Origin: Pseudofabraea citricarpa
Taxonomy: Eukaryota; Ascomycota; Leotiomycetes; Helotiales; Dermateaceae
Direction: 5' to 3'
Assembly: GCA_029641185.1 (NCBI GenBank)
Contig: JAPWGK010000001.1
Coordinates: 1,066,501 to 1,130,500 of the forward strand
DNA length: 64,000 bases
Below, piece after piece: positions 1 through 9,048 of the stretch. Position 1 is the first letter of the stretch; each line of letters opens with the position of its first letter. The notes under the pieces were generated by a model. It was given only the letters and a program-made list of their open reading frames with translations. It was not told where the DNA came from and made no database searches. Made by a program: the position numbers and the translations under genes.

Positions 1-77
1 ACAAGGAGTGGGAGAACTGGAAGGAAGCGGTCGCTGACTTGGAGGAGGTTGAGAAGAGCCTTTCTGATGCTGCGTAG
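1..77 (+). CDS. 3' end of an unidentified protein-coding gene (partial)
   Basis: Reading from base 3, the frame is open for 24 codons and stops at TAG 75-77. The peptide is charged and helical in character, rich in Glu, Lys and Trp (KEWENWKEA near its start, SLSDAA at its end). The rest of the gene lies outside the window, so the family cannot be named. It is called coding because of its amphipathic composition and because AT-rich non-coding sequence follows directly. Another frame or an untranslated tail cannot be excluded. Confidence 0.4.
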   Translation, partial: KEWENWKEAVADLEEVEKSLSDAA

Positions 78-1082
78 TTTTTTAGAATGTGCTAGCAATA
101 ACGTACTCAAATAAATATACAATGTGTGAGCAAAGCGCGACTTGTTATCTGGTGCATTTTGAATGTGTTACAATCACTCTCCCCAAGTGTAACATTCCAA
201 CCTATTCATGCGTTGTCTAGATTTCTCATTGACCCACCAGCTTAGTACGCCAAACATACAAACGTATTTGGATGTACTGAGCAATCATGTGTTTGGATCA
301 GCATTGATAGAAACTTCATTCAATTACACGGCTTTCTTTCTGTAAGCAAATAGTATATCACTTAGCTAAAGGTGTTGTAATACTACAAAGCTCGCTTAAC
401 CACCAGCTTAGCAAAAGCTTCGAAAGACTTTATTTTAAAGAGAGCTTGTCAAGAAGGCATAAGATGGGTTGAAAGCCGACTGAAGAGAAGTACCTGCTTA
501 ATTTTCCATGTGCACTTTTTTTCCATTGTGTGTTGTGCTGCATATTTCTCCTAGCTGGAAAAAAATCCAATTGGAGGTGCTCAATTCCTACCTAATAAGA
601 AAAGGAAAGACTTGAGGGAAGAGGTGGAAAACGACAATTAATAGCCCGTGCGGAAATCTAGCTCGGCTCAAGGATTGCTATACTGTATCAATTCTAAAAC
701 CAGGAATAAAATGTACCTCAATTCTCCTAGAGTCCGATATGAATTGTGCTACCTGTGTACCACTCCCTCGCCAAATGCAATGTAACCTCACGCACAACAG
801 AAGCTTAGAATGAAAGTTGAACTTTTTTATATTTTCATTCCCCAAGCCGAACCCTAGAACGCCCGTTGATTTAACCATGCAAAATAATGACCACCCTGCA
901 TCTTGCCGTATTATACAGCTAGCAAGTAAGCAAGAACACATGTATAGCTGAATCCCGAATCCAAGTCCGATGTAAGCAAAGCATACTCCCAGTTTTCTCC
1001 AGATGAAGCCAAGCTAAAGCCCAACAAGGGCATCCAGAAACCATATGTATCATCGCACCTCGCCACAGAACGAGGAAACTTT
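78..1082. other. Intergenic region, no gene seen
   Basis: About 1 kb of AT-rich sequence between the 3' ends of the partial gene and NHP2, which converge here. Only short ORFs without family resemblance occur. It probably holds the two 3' untranslated regions and terminators, but no sharp signal was identified. Confidence 0.6.
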
Positions 1083-1809
1083 TTATACCCGAACATTTCT
1101 CGACTCCTTCTCTACGACCTTAACCAAATCCTTGTAGACATCGGCGAACTCGTCATCGCCCTCGATCTTCTCGGCCTTCTTGGCTCCAACTCGCTCCTGC
1201 GATACCATGACCACACTTGTAGGACGCTTGGTGTTTCCTGCGGCTCCCAACTCGGCTCGGCTGGTGACGAAGATGTAAGGGACGCCGTGGTCCTCGCACA
1301 GGACGGGGATATGTGAGATGACATCCATTGGCGAAATATCAGCGGCGAGGATAACGACGCCGGGTGCTGAGGCGTTACCAGCTCCCACTGGGGATTTCCT
1401 GAGAGCCTTGACGACTTCCTTTACTCCACGCTTGAGCGTCTTGTTCTTTGCAGCTATACGAGCATAATTAGCAATTGGTCTCCTACTGTATCTGTGAGGT
1501 TGGTTTCTTACCTTTCTTCACACTCTTCAAGACCTTCTTCGCAACCTTCTCATCCGCGAGCGGAGCAGCGAAGGGTACCAGAGCTCCAACTGGCTTGAGC
1601 ACCGCACCATCTGCACCATCATCTGCCATAATGATAGAGACCTCCTCGACCGCTTCAGGAGCCGCCTTGACGGCCTCTACAACAGCCTTGACATTATCCT
1701 CACTAAGCTTCGACTTCTTGTCCTTCTTGGACTTGGACACGCCATCTTTCTCGCTGCGCTTCTCCTTCTTCTCCTTCTTGTCGCGCTTGTCGGATTTGTC
1801 CTTGCCCAT
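1083..1809 (-). CDS. NHP2: H/ACA snoRNP subunit NHP2 (L7Ae family)
   Basis: Two exons, 1809-1512 and 1453-1083, joined across a 58-nt phase-1 intron (GTAAGA...TATAG), give 222 residues. The first 85 or so residues are Lys/Glu-rich and low in complexity. An L7Ae/NHP2 fold follows, with KRGVKEVVKAL just after the splice junction, then LAADISPMDVISHIPVLCED and VPYIFV...LGAA..TKRPTSVV, the RNA-binding core of the family. In known relatives NHP2 binds kink-turn-like RNA with Cbf5, Gar1 and Nop10 in box H/ACA snoRNPs, which guide rRNA pseudouridylation in the nucleolus. The yeast protein is about 156 residues, so the basic N-terminal tail is an extension. The start is the first ATG of the open frame. 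The intron is required to reach the conserved region. Confidence 0.93.
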
Positions 1810-2512
1810 CTTGTCTGATTGGTGGTCTGGCGTGTTGTGTGGTGGATTGGATTCGAGCAGTTTCGTGCGTCGGTCGAGCGTAGCTTGACCTGCGAATTAT
1901 TTTTTGCTGCTCGCGAGCGATAAATTTCTCGATTGCGCTAGTCCCGTTAGAGTCTCAACACTACCACCCGTGATACTAAAATCCTGTCAACCTTACCTAG
2001 CTATCTTAGAGATTAATGACTTAAAACTTTTGTTGAAGGATCAATTGCCTCTGCAATTCTGCTTAGTCCAAGTTGATTATTATTGAAGAATGTTTTGCAT
2101 CACTGATTGTTGCTAATCGAAGCCGAAGGATTGGTCAAACCCTAGACTACGACCATTCCAACATGACGCATTTCTTCACCTGGGATTCAAAGTTTGGTTT
2201 CATTTCCAGACAGATAAACTACTAAGAGGCTTTTCTTATGCCGCGATGAATATTTAGAAAGAGAGAAAGCTTGGTGGTCAATTGAGGGAACTATGGATTC
2301 AGTTAAGAACAATCCTCTCACGATGCAGATCAAGATTCCAAGAACAGAGGGGTAATTGTTAGAACACAGCATTTTCAGTCTACTAATGTACACCTCTTCC
2401 ATCTTCCTCGCCGTTCCGCCCAAGAGCCATTGTGTAAACATTCTATTTACTCTTCATCGGCTAAAGCGCAACACAGTAACCGCGTAGCAATGGGTCCTTA
2501 CTTTCCTTTCAT
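1810..2512. other. Intergenic region upstream of NHP2
   Basis: About 700 bp holding the NHP2 promoter and the 3' flank of QCR8. The short ORFs present have no recognisable domains, and no repeat or RNA gene was seen. Confidence 0.55.
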
Positions 2513-3198
2513 CTACTCCTCCTCACCAAATTCAGCACGTCCGGGCTTTGAGTTCAAGTACTCGTTTCTGCATAGAGAAATTAGTGTCAAGATTCCATCT
2601 GATATCCGGAAGTAGTCATACCTCTCAATGGCCCATTCCATGGTGGTATAGGCGATGATCAGAGGAGGTGCGAAGTAGAGCACTTGATGTCTGAATCGTC
2701 TCCAAGTGTTGAAGATAGCAGCATTCAAGGTACCAGCGAGAGGGCGTTGTCTGTTGGCACTAAGAGAGTATGCTGCAATTCCCTTCTGGGTTGGGGATCC
2801 TGTAGGTCGGAAATCAGCCCTGTCTTGACGAAAGATATCCTTCTCATCCAAATCCACCGCATTCCACTCGAAACCTATCATTCCCAGCTCTTTTCGGTCC
2901 AAGGCATGTTCGAGGTAGCTGCCGTGGCGTCGGGAAAGGATGCGAAAGTTGCTAAGAGCTCTTTGAACTCACCCAAGTTACCCCATCCTCCAATATATCT
3001 AGAGAGAAACGTATGTTAGCATCCGATTGTCTATAATAGCACATTGAATTCCTCTCCGTCCGCCATGGAGCTTCGTAGCTATCCAACCAGGAGGTCCGGG
3101 AAAGAATCTGTCCCTCCTCGAGCGACGGGGTTGACTCACTTTCCGTACTTTCCAACCTCGCCATCACCACCGGATCGAAGAATTTGAGAGGGTCTCAT
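2513..3198 (-). CDS. QCR8: Cytochrome bc1 complex subunit 8 (QCR8)
   Basis: Four exons are inferred: 3198-3140, 2998-2973, 2799-2622 and 2567-2513. The introns have clean donors (GTGAGT, GTGAGT, GTATGA) and phases 2, 1 and 2, giving 105 residues, the normal size for this family. The N-terminus begins MRPSQILRSGG and runs into KYIGGWGNLGSPTQKGI, assembled across two splices that include a 26-nt micro-exon. Then come SLSANRQRPLAGTLN, a hydrophobic segment (QVLYFAPPLIIAYTTMEWAIE) and the conserved tail NEYLNSKPGRAEFGEEE. QCR8 is the single-pass ubiquinone-binding-protein homologue of respiratory complex III in the mitochondrial inner membrane, next to cytochrome b. It is divergent from PHB1 with 260 bp between the start codons. 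Confidence 0.93.
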
Positions 3199-3458
3199 CG
3201 TGATTGAATGCGCAGAAGATCAAGGTAAACTTCAATTGCTGTTGTGGTGAAGCAGGGACAAGTCGGACGTCGAAAGTCGGTTGATGACCGCCAAGTCTTT
3301 TTTGAGAGAGGCGCGCAAGCGCAAGCAAGCCCGCTAGCGCCGGTCTTTCTGGGGTAGGGAAAATGTACTCGTAGATGTAACGCAGCAACGACTCCGAACG
3401 AGAAGAGGAGCTTCCAACCCACCCGAATCAGCCTCACATCACCCAGCACGTCGCAAAA
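3199..3458. promoter_or_regulatory. Shared divergent promoter QCR8/PHB1
   Basis: A 260-bp gap separates the start codons of QCR8 (-) and PHB1 (+). Both encode mitochondrial inner-membrane proteins, so coordinate control from one bidirectional promoter is plausible. No specific factor site was identified with confidence. The head-to-head arrangement is seen directly; co-regulation is inference. Confidence 0.5.
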
Positions 3459-4356
3459 ATGGCACAAGCACTCCAGAATATCTACAAGCTGGCCGTTCCG
3501 CTCGCCATCGGAGCCTCGTTCGCCCAGGCTTCCATGTACGATGTTAAGGGTGGCACTCGTGCCGTCATCTTTGATCGACTGTCCGGAGTGAAGGATACTG
3601 TCGTGAATGAGGGAACACACTTCTTGATCCCGTGGTTACAGAAGAGCATCATCTATGATGTGCGGACGAAGCCAAGAAACATCTCCACCACGACCGGCAG
3701 CAAGGATTTGCAGATGGTTAGCTTAACTTTGAGGGTATTGCATAGACCAGACGTAGCTCAATTGCCCAAGATCTATCAGGTAAGAAGCTTCCTATGAATC
3801 TCTATTATCGACAGACAGGGAGGCTGATATGATACATTAGAACCTTGGACAAGATTACGATGAGAGAGTTCTGCCATCTATTGGAAACGAAGTCCTCAAG
3901 TCCATCGTCGCCCAATTCGACGCCGCTGAATTAATTACCCAGCGTGAAGCTGTCAGCAACCGCATTCGAACAGATCTATTGAAGCGTGCCCAGGAGTTCA
4001 ACATCGCTCTCGAGGATGTATCCATCACACACATGACCTTCGGCAAGGAATTCACTCGCGCCGTTGAGCAGAAGCAGATCGCGCAACAAGACGCCGAGCG
4101 AGCACGATTCATCGTTGAGAAGGCCGAGCAGGAGAGACAGGCTAACGTCATTCGAGCTGAGGGAGAAGCCGAGAGTGCTGATACCATCTCCAAGGCCGTG
4201 GCCAAGGCTGGTGATGGCCTGATTATGATTAGAAGAATCGAAGCCAGCAGAGAGATCGCCCAAACACTAGCAAGCAACCCTAACGTTACTTATCTGCCGG
4301 GCGGAGGAGAGGGTGGAAAGGAGGGTGGTGGAAAGTTCTTGCTCGGCTTGAGATGA
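3459..4356 (+). CDS. PHB1: Prohibitin 1
   Basis: Exons 3459-3779 and 3841-4356 join across a 61-nt phase-0 intron (GTAAGA...CATTAG), giving 278 residues, close to the usual 275-287. An N-terminal hydrophobic anchor (about residues 8-24) precedes the SPFH/PHB domain, seen as [47 protein letters not shown] and [20 protein letters not shown]. The C-terminal half is a charged helix ([29 protein letters not shown]) and ends in a Gly-rich tail. Prohibitin 1 assembles with prohibitin 2 into ring complexes in the mitochondrial inner membrane that act as a scaffold or chaperone and modulate m-AAA proteolysis. The start is the first ATG preceding the hydrophobic anchor. Confidence 0.95.
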
Positions 4357-5515
4357 TTAATTAGCATGATGGTAAATAGGCCGGGCTTGGAGTTTCTCTG
4401 TACAACAGTAACAAAAATGTAATCATCTCCTCTGAACTGCTGAGTGTGTTCGATATATAATGATACAAAGTGTCATATTACCAATTTTCTATAAAATCAG
4501 CTATGTGTCTACGAGTAGATCCGATTGGCAATCCTCTGCCGTGTATCAACAAAGAAACTGGGAGGAAGAAAAGCAAAGTTTCTCTAATTTCAAATCAAGG
4601 CAGCACATCCATTGGAAGCAGAGAGAAAAATACACTGAGGTAACTAAACCCATTAGTATCAAACGAAAAGAACACGAATTTGGGTTTATAATCAATCCCT
4701 CCTGGGCGAAGATCCTCAGTTAGTCTGCCTACCTAGATACTTAATGGTAATAGGAACTTTTCTTACCAACGTAATATACTCGGCCGGGATACGAAGGAGT
4801 TATATCTTATACATCTAAAGTATATCAAAGGGAAATAAAATCCCGTTCCTAAAGTAGTTCTTTGATGCTTTTAAACTTCGTTAGTTCTTGTTGTCATACT
4901 TAATTCTATTATCATATACTTAAAGATAGTAATTTATGTATACTCTTTCTTGCTATTATCTTTAGTCTAGTACTATACTATAAGTACGTTTGCGAAGTCC
5001 TAAGGTACCCTTCTCACACAAGCAAATAAAATAAATTTTTATTGTTTTTTGACAAGGTATCTGTAAGGATTCGTTTAGACTCACAGAGGTCCAAATTTGT
5101 CTTCGAGCGGGTAGCCTCTACAAGACCCTTTTACTGTCTGAGATTTTCCATATCACGTGCTTGGTTATAAAGACAGGATAGGTATAATCTTTTGCACGTA
5201 ACTTATATGGACTCGCTCTTATTATACACGCAATAACAGAACATGGACAAAAAGTATCGAAAACCAGTCTCTTCGAAGCACCGCCACATCAATCAGAAAT
5301 GCAGATAAACGAATCTCATCTCCTTCTTTCTTGGAACGCCAACGCTTGCAACATCAAAAGGGGAGGGTAAAAGCAAAGTCTAAGGTAATATCTAGGGAGA
5401 GAAGGAGATGGACAGGTCAAATCGCTCGCTTGAATTATCGCATGGAAGACTTGCTGGGATCGGGGACGGGTTATGTTCATAGCACTCCTAGTAAAAGGAA
5501 AATGTACGTACGTAC
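4357..5515. other. Convergent intergenic region, AT-rich
   Basis: About 1.15 kb between the 3' ends of PHB1 and the lipase gene. The segment from about 4740 to 5240 is visibly AT-rich, with many TATA/TACTA-like words and no coding frame. It could be a decayed (RIP-like) element, but no terminal repeats or residual transposase frame were recognised. Confidence 0.45.
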
Positions 5516-6948
5516 TCAAAGGATAAACTCCTCATCGAGCCAGTGTCGGAAGACAACTCTACCCTCATCAAAGCTTGGCTTATCTGTGCGGACAATGATA
5601 GCTGCATGGCTGTGCCTGACTTTCTGGATATGGACGGGATATTTTCGCCAACCGACATCGTCCAGCGCCTGTATCATGGAGAATTGATAAGATGCTAGAG
5701 CCAAAGTTGGGACCTCAAGCTGTGAAATCTTCTCTGTCGCTTTTGGGGTCTGAGGTCGTTCAGTTCTTGGAGAGCTCGGCTGTGCTTCTTCCTCAGTTCC
5801 TTCGACCAAATACTCGTGGCTTTGGGCACTGTTCAGGTTCTCGTAGACATCTTCCACAGCTTCACGCATGCCTGTAAGTAGAAGCGGGACCCTGTAATTG
5901 CCCGGCTCGATTCCAGCCAGTCCCTTCTCATATAATCTGATTCTGCGGTTGCTGCGTAGCGATTGAATGCCCGAGTTGATCAAGAATGCCACAACGGCGA
6001 TTGGGATGAAAACCACCATGGCCAAAATAAAAGGCAGGCGCCCAATGGTTGTATGACTACTTTTGATAAATCGTCCATAAAATGTTGAATCACTTTCTTC
6101 GGGATCTTTCGGTGCTACTGGACATCTGGGGTCTACCAGAACGTCTTCATACCCCTTGAGATAATTGATTTTTATGCTTTCTATGTTGGAGAATGGGTCT
6201 GTTTTCGAGATTCCGGTCGTGTAATGGACGGCGCTTCGATCATTTATTATATTGGTGTACAACGTCCGCCGCTCGAATTTAGCAAGGCCCTTGATAAAGA
6301 TGGATTCTGGGTCTGCTAAGACTTCCAATAGTGGTCTTCCTGTGTCTCTAAACTTGTCTATTGTGAAAAGTTGTCGGCCCGAAGTAGAAAGAGTTCTTGC
6401 GCCCAAAACATTCCAAATATGATTGTGCCAGCCACGTAGAGGAGTCCTCACGCCGAGATGAGGAGTTGCGAAGGTTGTGAAGTTCTGTGATAGTTAGTAG
6501 GAGCCGGCGTATCCGGATTCCACCACAACGTACCACTGGCTTGATCTTCTCAAAAAACCCCTTGCTATCAAGCAAGCCCACTGCGTACCTCGCAACTAAA
6601 CCACCAAGCGAGTATCCCACGACCGAAAGTCGCTTGATCTCCTGGCCAGTTTTGCTGAGTTTCTCGATTTCTTGCTCGATTTCCTGGCAGACCCGCTCGC
6701 CACCGAGTTCGATACCGTCATACGTAAAGCTTCCACTATTACGTTTGGCCACGAGAATATGCAGCGACTCTTGAGGGTGCTTTGCTCGGAGGGATTGGGC
6801 CATAACCTCTAAGTGGTTCGGGTTTCCCCATAAGCTATACCTGAGCATTAGTTTCTATTTCTACAACGACTAGGCTGAGATAGTTGACGTACCCATGAAC
6901 GAGCACACAGAGATGCTGCGCTTCATGGCTGCTACCGGTTGATTCCAT
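5516..6948 (-). CDS. DUF676 serine lipase, ROG1-like
   Basis: Exons 6948-6893, 6834-6534 and 6484-5516 encode 441 residues. The first splice is placed at GGTATAG because it yields VLVHGLWGNP (residues about 14-23), the oxyanion-hole block of the DUF676/ROG1 alpha/beta-hydrolases. An acceptor at the CAG four bases upstream would insert extra residues. The nucleophile elbow is GYSLGG (Ser about 94), followed by TFATPHLGVRTP. A candidate acid residue is in NDRSAVHYTTG (about 200), and a candidate His lies in KVRHSHAAIIVR (about 410-412). A hydrophobic segment at about 269-288 is a probable membrane anchor. Relatives are lipid-droplet or membrane lipases (yeast ROG1, LPL1 group). The exact substrate here is unknown. 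Confidence 0.87.
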
Positions 6949-7869
6949 GGCTTTCTGGCTGAGCAAGGACCGGTCGATACAGATAGTAAAGGGAAGCAAT
7001 GCGACGATTATTTAGGAGTGGTGGTCGAAGTATGTCTCGATGACGAGACAACTTCGAGCCACACACTTAACTCCGGGCCGTGAGACGGCCGCTTCAGCGC
7101 TCAGCGTGCGCTTTTACAGGGATTGATGAGGCGTCGATGCAAGAACTACAGGGTCCTGGCGAGATCTGGCGACTCAGGAAGCTTGCAGCTGGCGAGGGGC
7201 ACCGCTGTGCATATGCGATTGCGATCTGGGGATATTTGGGGTAAAATGATGGGAGAAAAAGACTGCGATGCACAGATGAGAAAGAAAAAGAGAGGATGAG
7301 GGATTCAGGAAGAGGTAGATAAGGTGGTGGGCAAGAAGTGGGCATGGTAGGGCTCGGGGCTCTTGTGCTTTTTCCTGTAAAGATAAGGTACCAACCAGCC
7401 TTGCCGCTGCCTCCTCCGTGGCTAATTATTTTGACAGAGGGAATCAAGGCTGACTGCAGGGGGACTTGCCAGCGGCGAGGGGTCGAAACTGTCACTGTCA
7501 CCGTCATCCAGCGGTGAGCTGAGCCCCTGGAAACTGAAAACTGAAAACTGGAAATTGTATTGTGATAGATCTGGGATTGGCTGCAGAGCAAACGCACAGC
7601 TATCGGGTGAACCCAGATCTGCATGCAAGTCGCGAGCTGCCGTTGGCCATCTTGTACATTCCGGACCTCTCGCCGAGAACTGTCACTGTCATACAGTACA
7701 ATAATCTGCAGGGTGACGCTACACCGAACACCAAACACCTTATCTTGCACATCTCTTTCGGAGGCTGAAGCATGGAGTATGAAGTATGAAGCCTCCTGCT
7801 TCTCGTCGAGCATCGAGCATCCATTGCATCATGATCAACAGCTCCACAGATCCTACTGCTCGTCGTTGA
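6949..7869. other. Intergenic region with promoter of the lipase gene
   Basis: About 920 bp between the lipase start and the 3' end of the small membrane-protein gene. A GAAACTGAAAACTGAAAACTG run lies near 7526-7550. A long minus-strand ORF here has no family features and was not accepted. Confidence 0.45.
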
Positions 7870-8237
7870 CTATGCCTTCTTCATATCCTACAGCGAGATA
7901 AGAGTGTTAGGAAGCTCCGGGCTATCTATAGAGGGGAATGCAAACATACCGAGATTATAGCCCACGCCAGCCAAACCATCGAGGACATAGTAAAGATCCC
8001 GAGCAACCACATGAATACATAGGCAGCCTTAATGAGGGCGTGGAGAACAGGGAATGGGTCCTCTCGATTATTATTCTCAAGGTCACGGTTGGTGTCTGGC
8101 TGGTTGTTGTCTGGCTGGTTGTTGTCTGGCTGGATTGGGCTGGTTGATAAATCGTTGATGTCTGACTGGTTGTTGTTTGATTGGATTGCGTTGCTTGACA
8201 GAAGGGGAGTGCGTGCAGATTCCTCGTCTTGGCTCAT
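7870..8237 (-). CDS. Small single-pass membrane protein with Asn/Gln/Pro/Asp repeat (hypothetical)
   Basis: Exons 8237-7950 and 7887-7870 join in phase 0 across a 62-nt intron (GTATGT...GCTGTAG), giving 101 residues ending DMKKA. The N-terminal half is polar and disordered: SARTPLLSSN, then NQPDNNQPDNNQPDTN, encoded by a short tandem DNA repeat. One hydrophobic helix follows (about residues 72-92: YVFMWLLGIFTMSSMVWLAW). No family was recognised. The tiny second exon is supported only by splice motifs and phase. Without it the frame runs to 7926 and ends CLHSPL. A tail-anchored protein is possible from the topology. Confidence 0.5.
8092..8142. repeat. Short tandem repeat (about 15 bp) inside the small membrane-protein gene
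   Basis: Three near-identical copies of a unit reading GGCTGGTTGTTGTCT on the plus strand. On the minus strand they encode repeated N-N-Q-P-D. Degenerate copies continue to about 8190. Confidence 0.8.
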
Positions 8238-9048
8238 CGTGGGCGTTTGCGGTATTGAGATAGTAATTCAAGAGTAATTCAAGATAGAAGTGATAAAAGC
8301 GACAAAAGCGATAAAAGTGTTTGTAGTCCTGCTTTGATCTCACGCACTGTTTTATATTGTAGCTACTGCCTCAATTAGTCTAACATGCTACTTCGGTCCT
8401 GAGATCAGTTCGTTCTTGCCGTTTGAACAGCGAGAGCACCTCTGAAGCTCCAAACCCTGTAAAAGCATTCAGTGGCAGTCTTTACCTATAGGTATACAGC
8501 TGAAATACTTTACTTGCATCGGAGCTCAAGCTCTTACAAATTTCCAAAAACTTCATGAACATCTGCTCACAGTTCCCAACTGCTTTGAATCAGATTTCTA
8601 GCAGTACCTAAAAGCCCAACCAGGAAGGTCGGTCTCAACTCCTTCAGCCTCGTGGAGCTATTCGTTATCAGCCACCGCAAGCTCCACTTCAGCCTTGCCA
8701 GTCAAGGGCATCCAACTGGCAAATCACATTCCTCTCTGGACGCCAGGGACGTAATTCACAGCCTTGCGCCCAAAGACGAACCGCTGGTGACTGACCTCTT
8801 CCTATTGTTCTTTGTCCTCAGCAGCCGAAGTCTCAACAAGTCAAAAATGACACGGTAAAAACTGGAAGACCATTATCATCAAGATCATCAGATAATCTAA
8901 TCCACATCTTGCAACTGGTCAACTTGCGTATCTTATGCACTAGCTAGCTGCAGCTGCATCTGCAACTGTCATCTTGTACCACGCTCTCATGCAAAGACAT
9001 TGCAGCCGCCAGCACCCAACTTGATAGCCATATCACACGACCACCAAC
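8238..9048. other. Divergent intergenic region
   Basis: About 810 bp between the starts of the small membrane protein (-) and REX3 (+). It contains short AAAGCGATAAAAG-type direct repeats near 8290-8320. No gene was seen. Confidence 0.5.

Noticed and set aside
1475..1888. 137-codon plus-strand ORF opposite NHP2
   Set aside because: It is antisense to the Lys-rich exon 1 of NHP2. Its Ser/Phe/Leu composition is the complement of Lys/Glu codons.
7094..7813. 239-codon minus-strand ORF
   Set aside because: No domain, signal peptide or conserved pattern. The amino-acid mix looks like translated non-coding DNA, and overlapping ORFs of similar quality exist in other frames.
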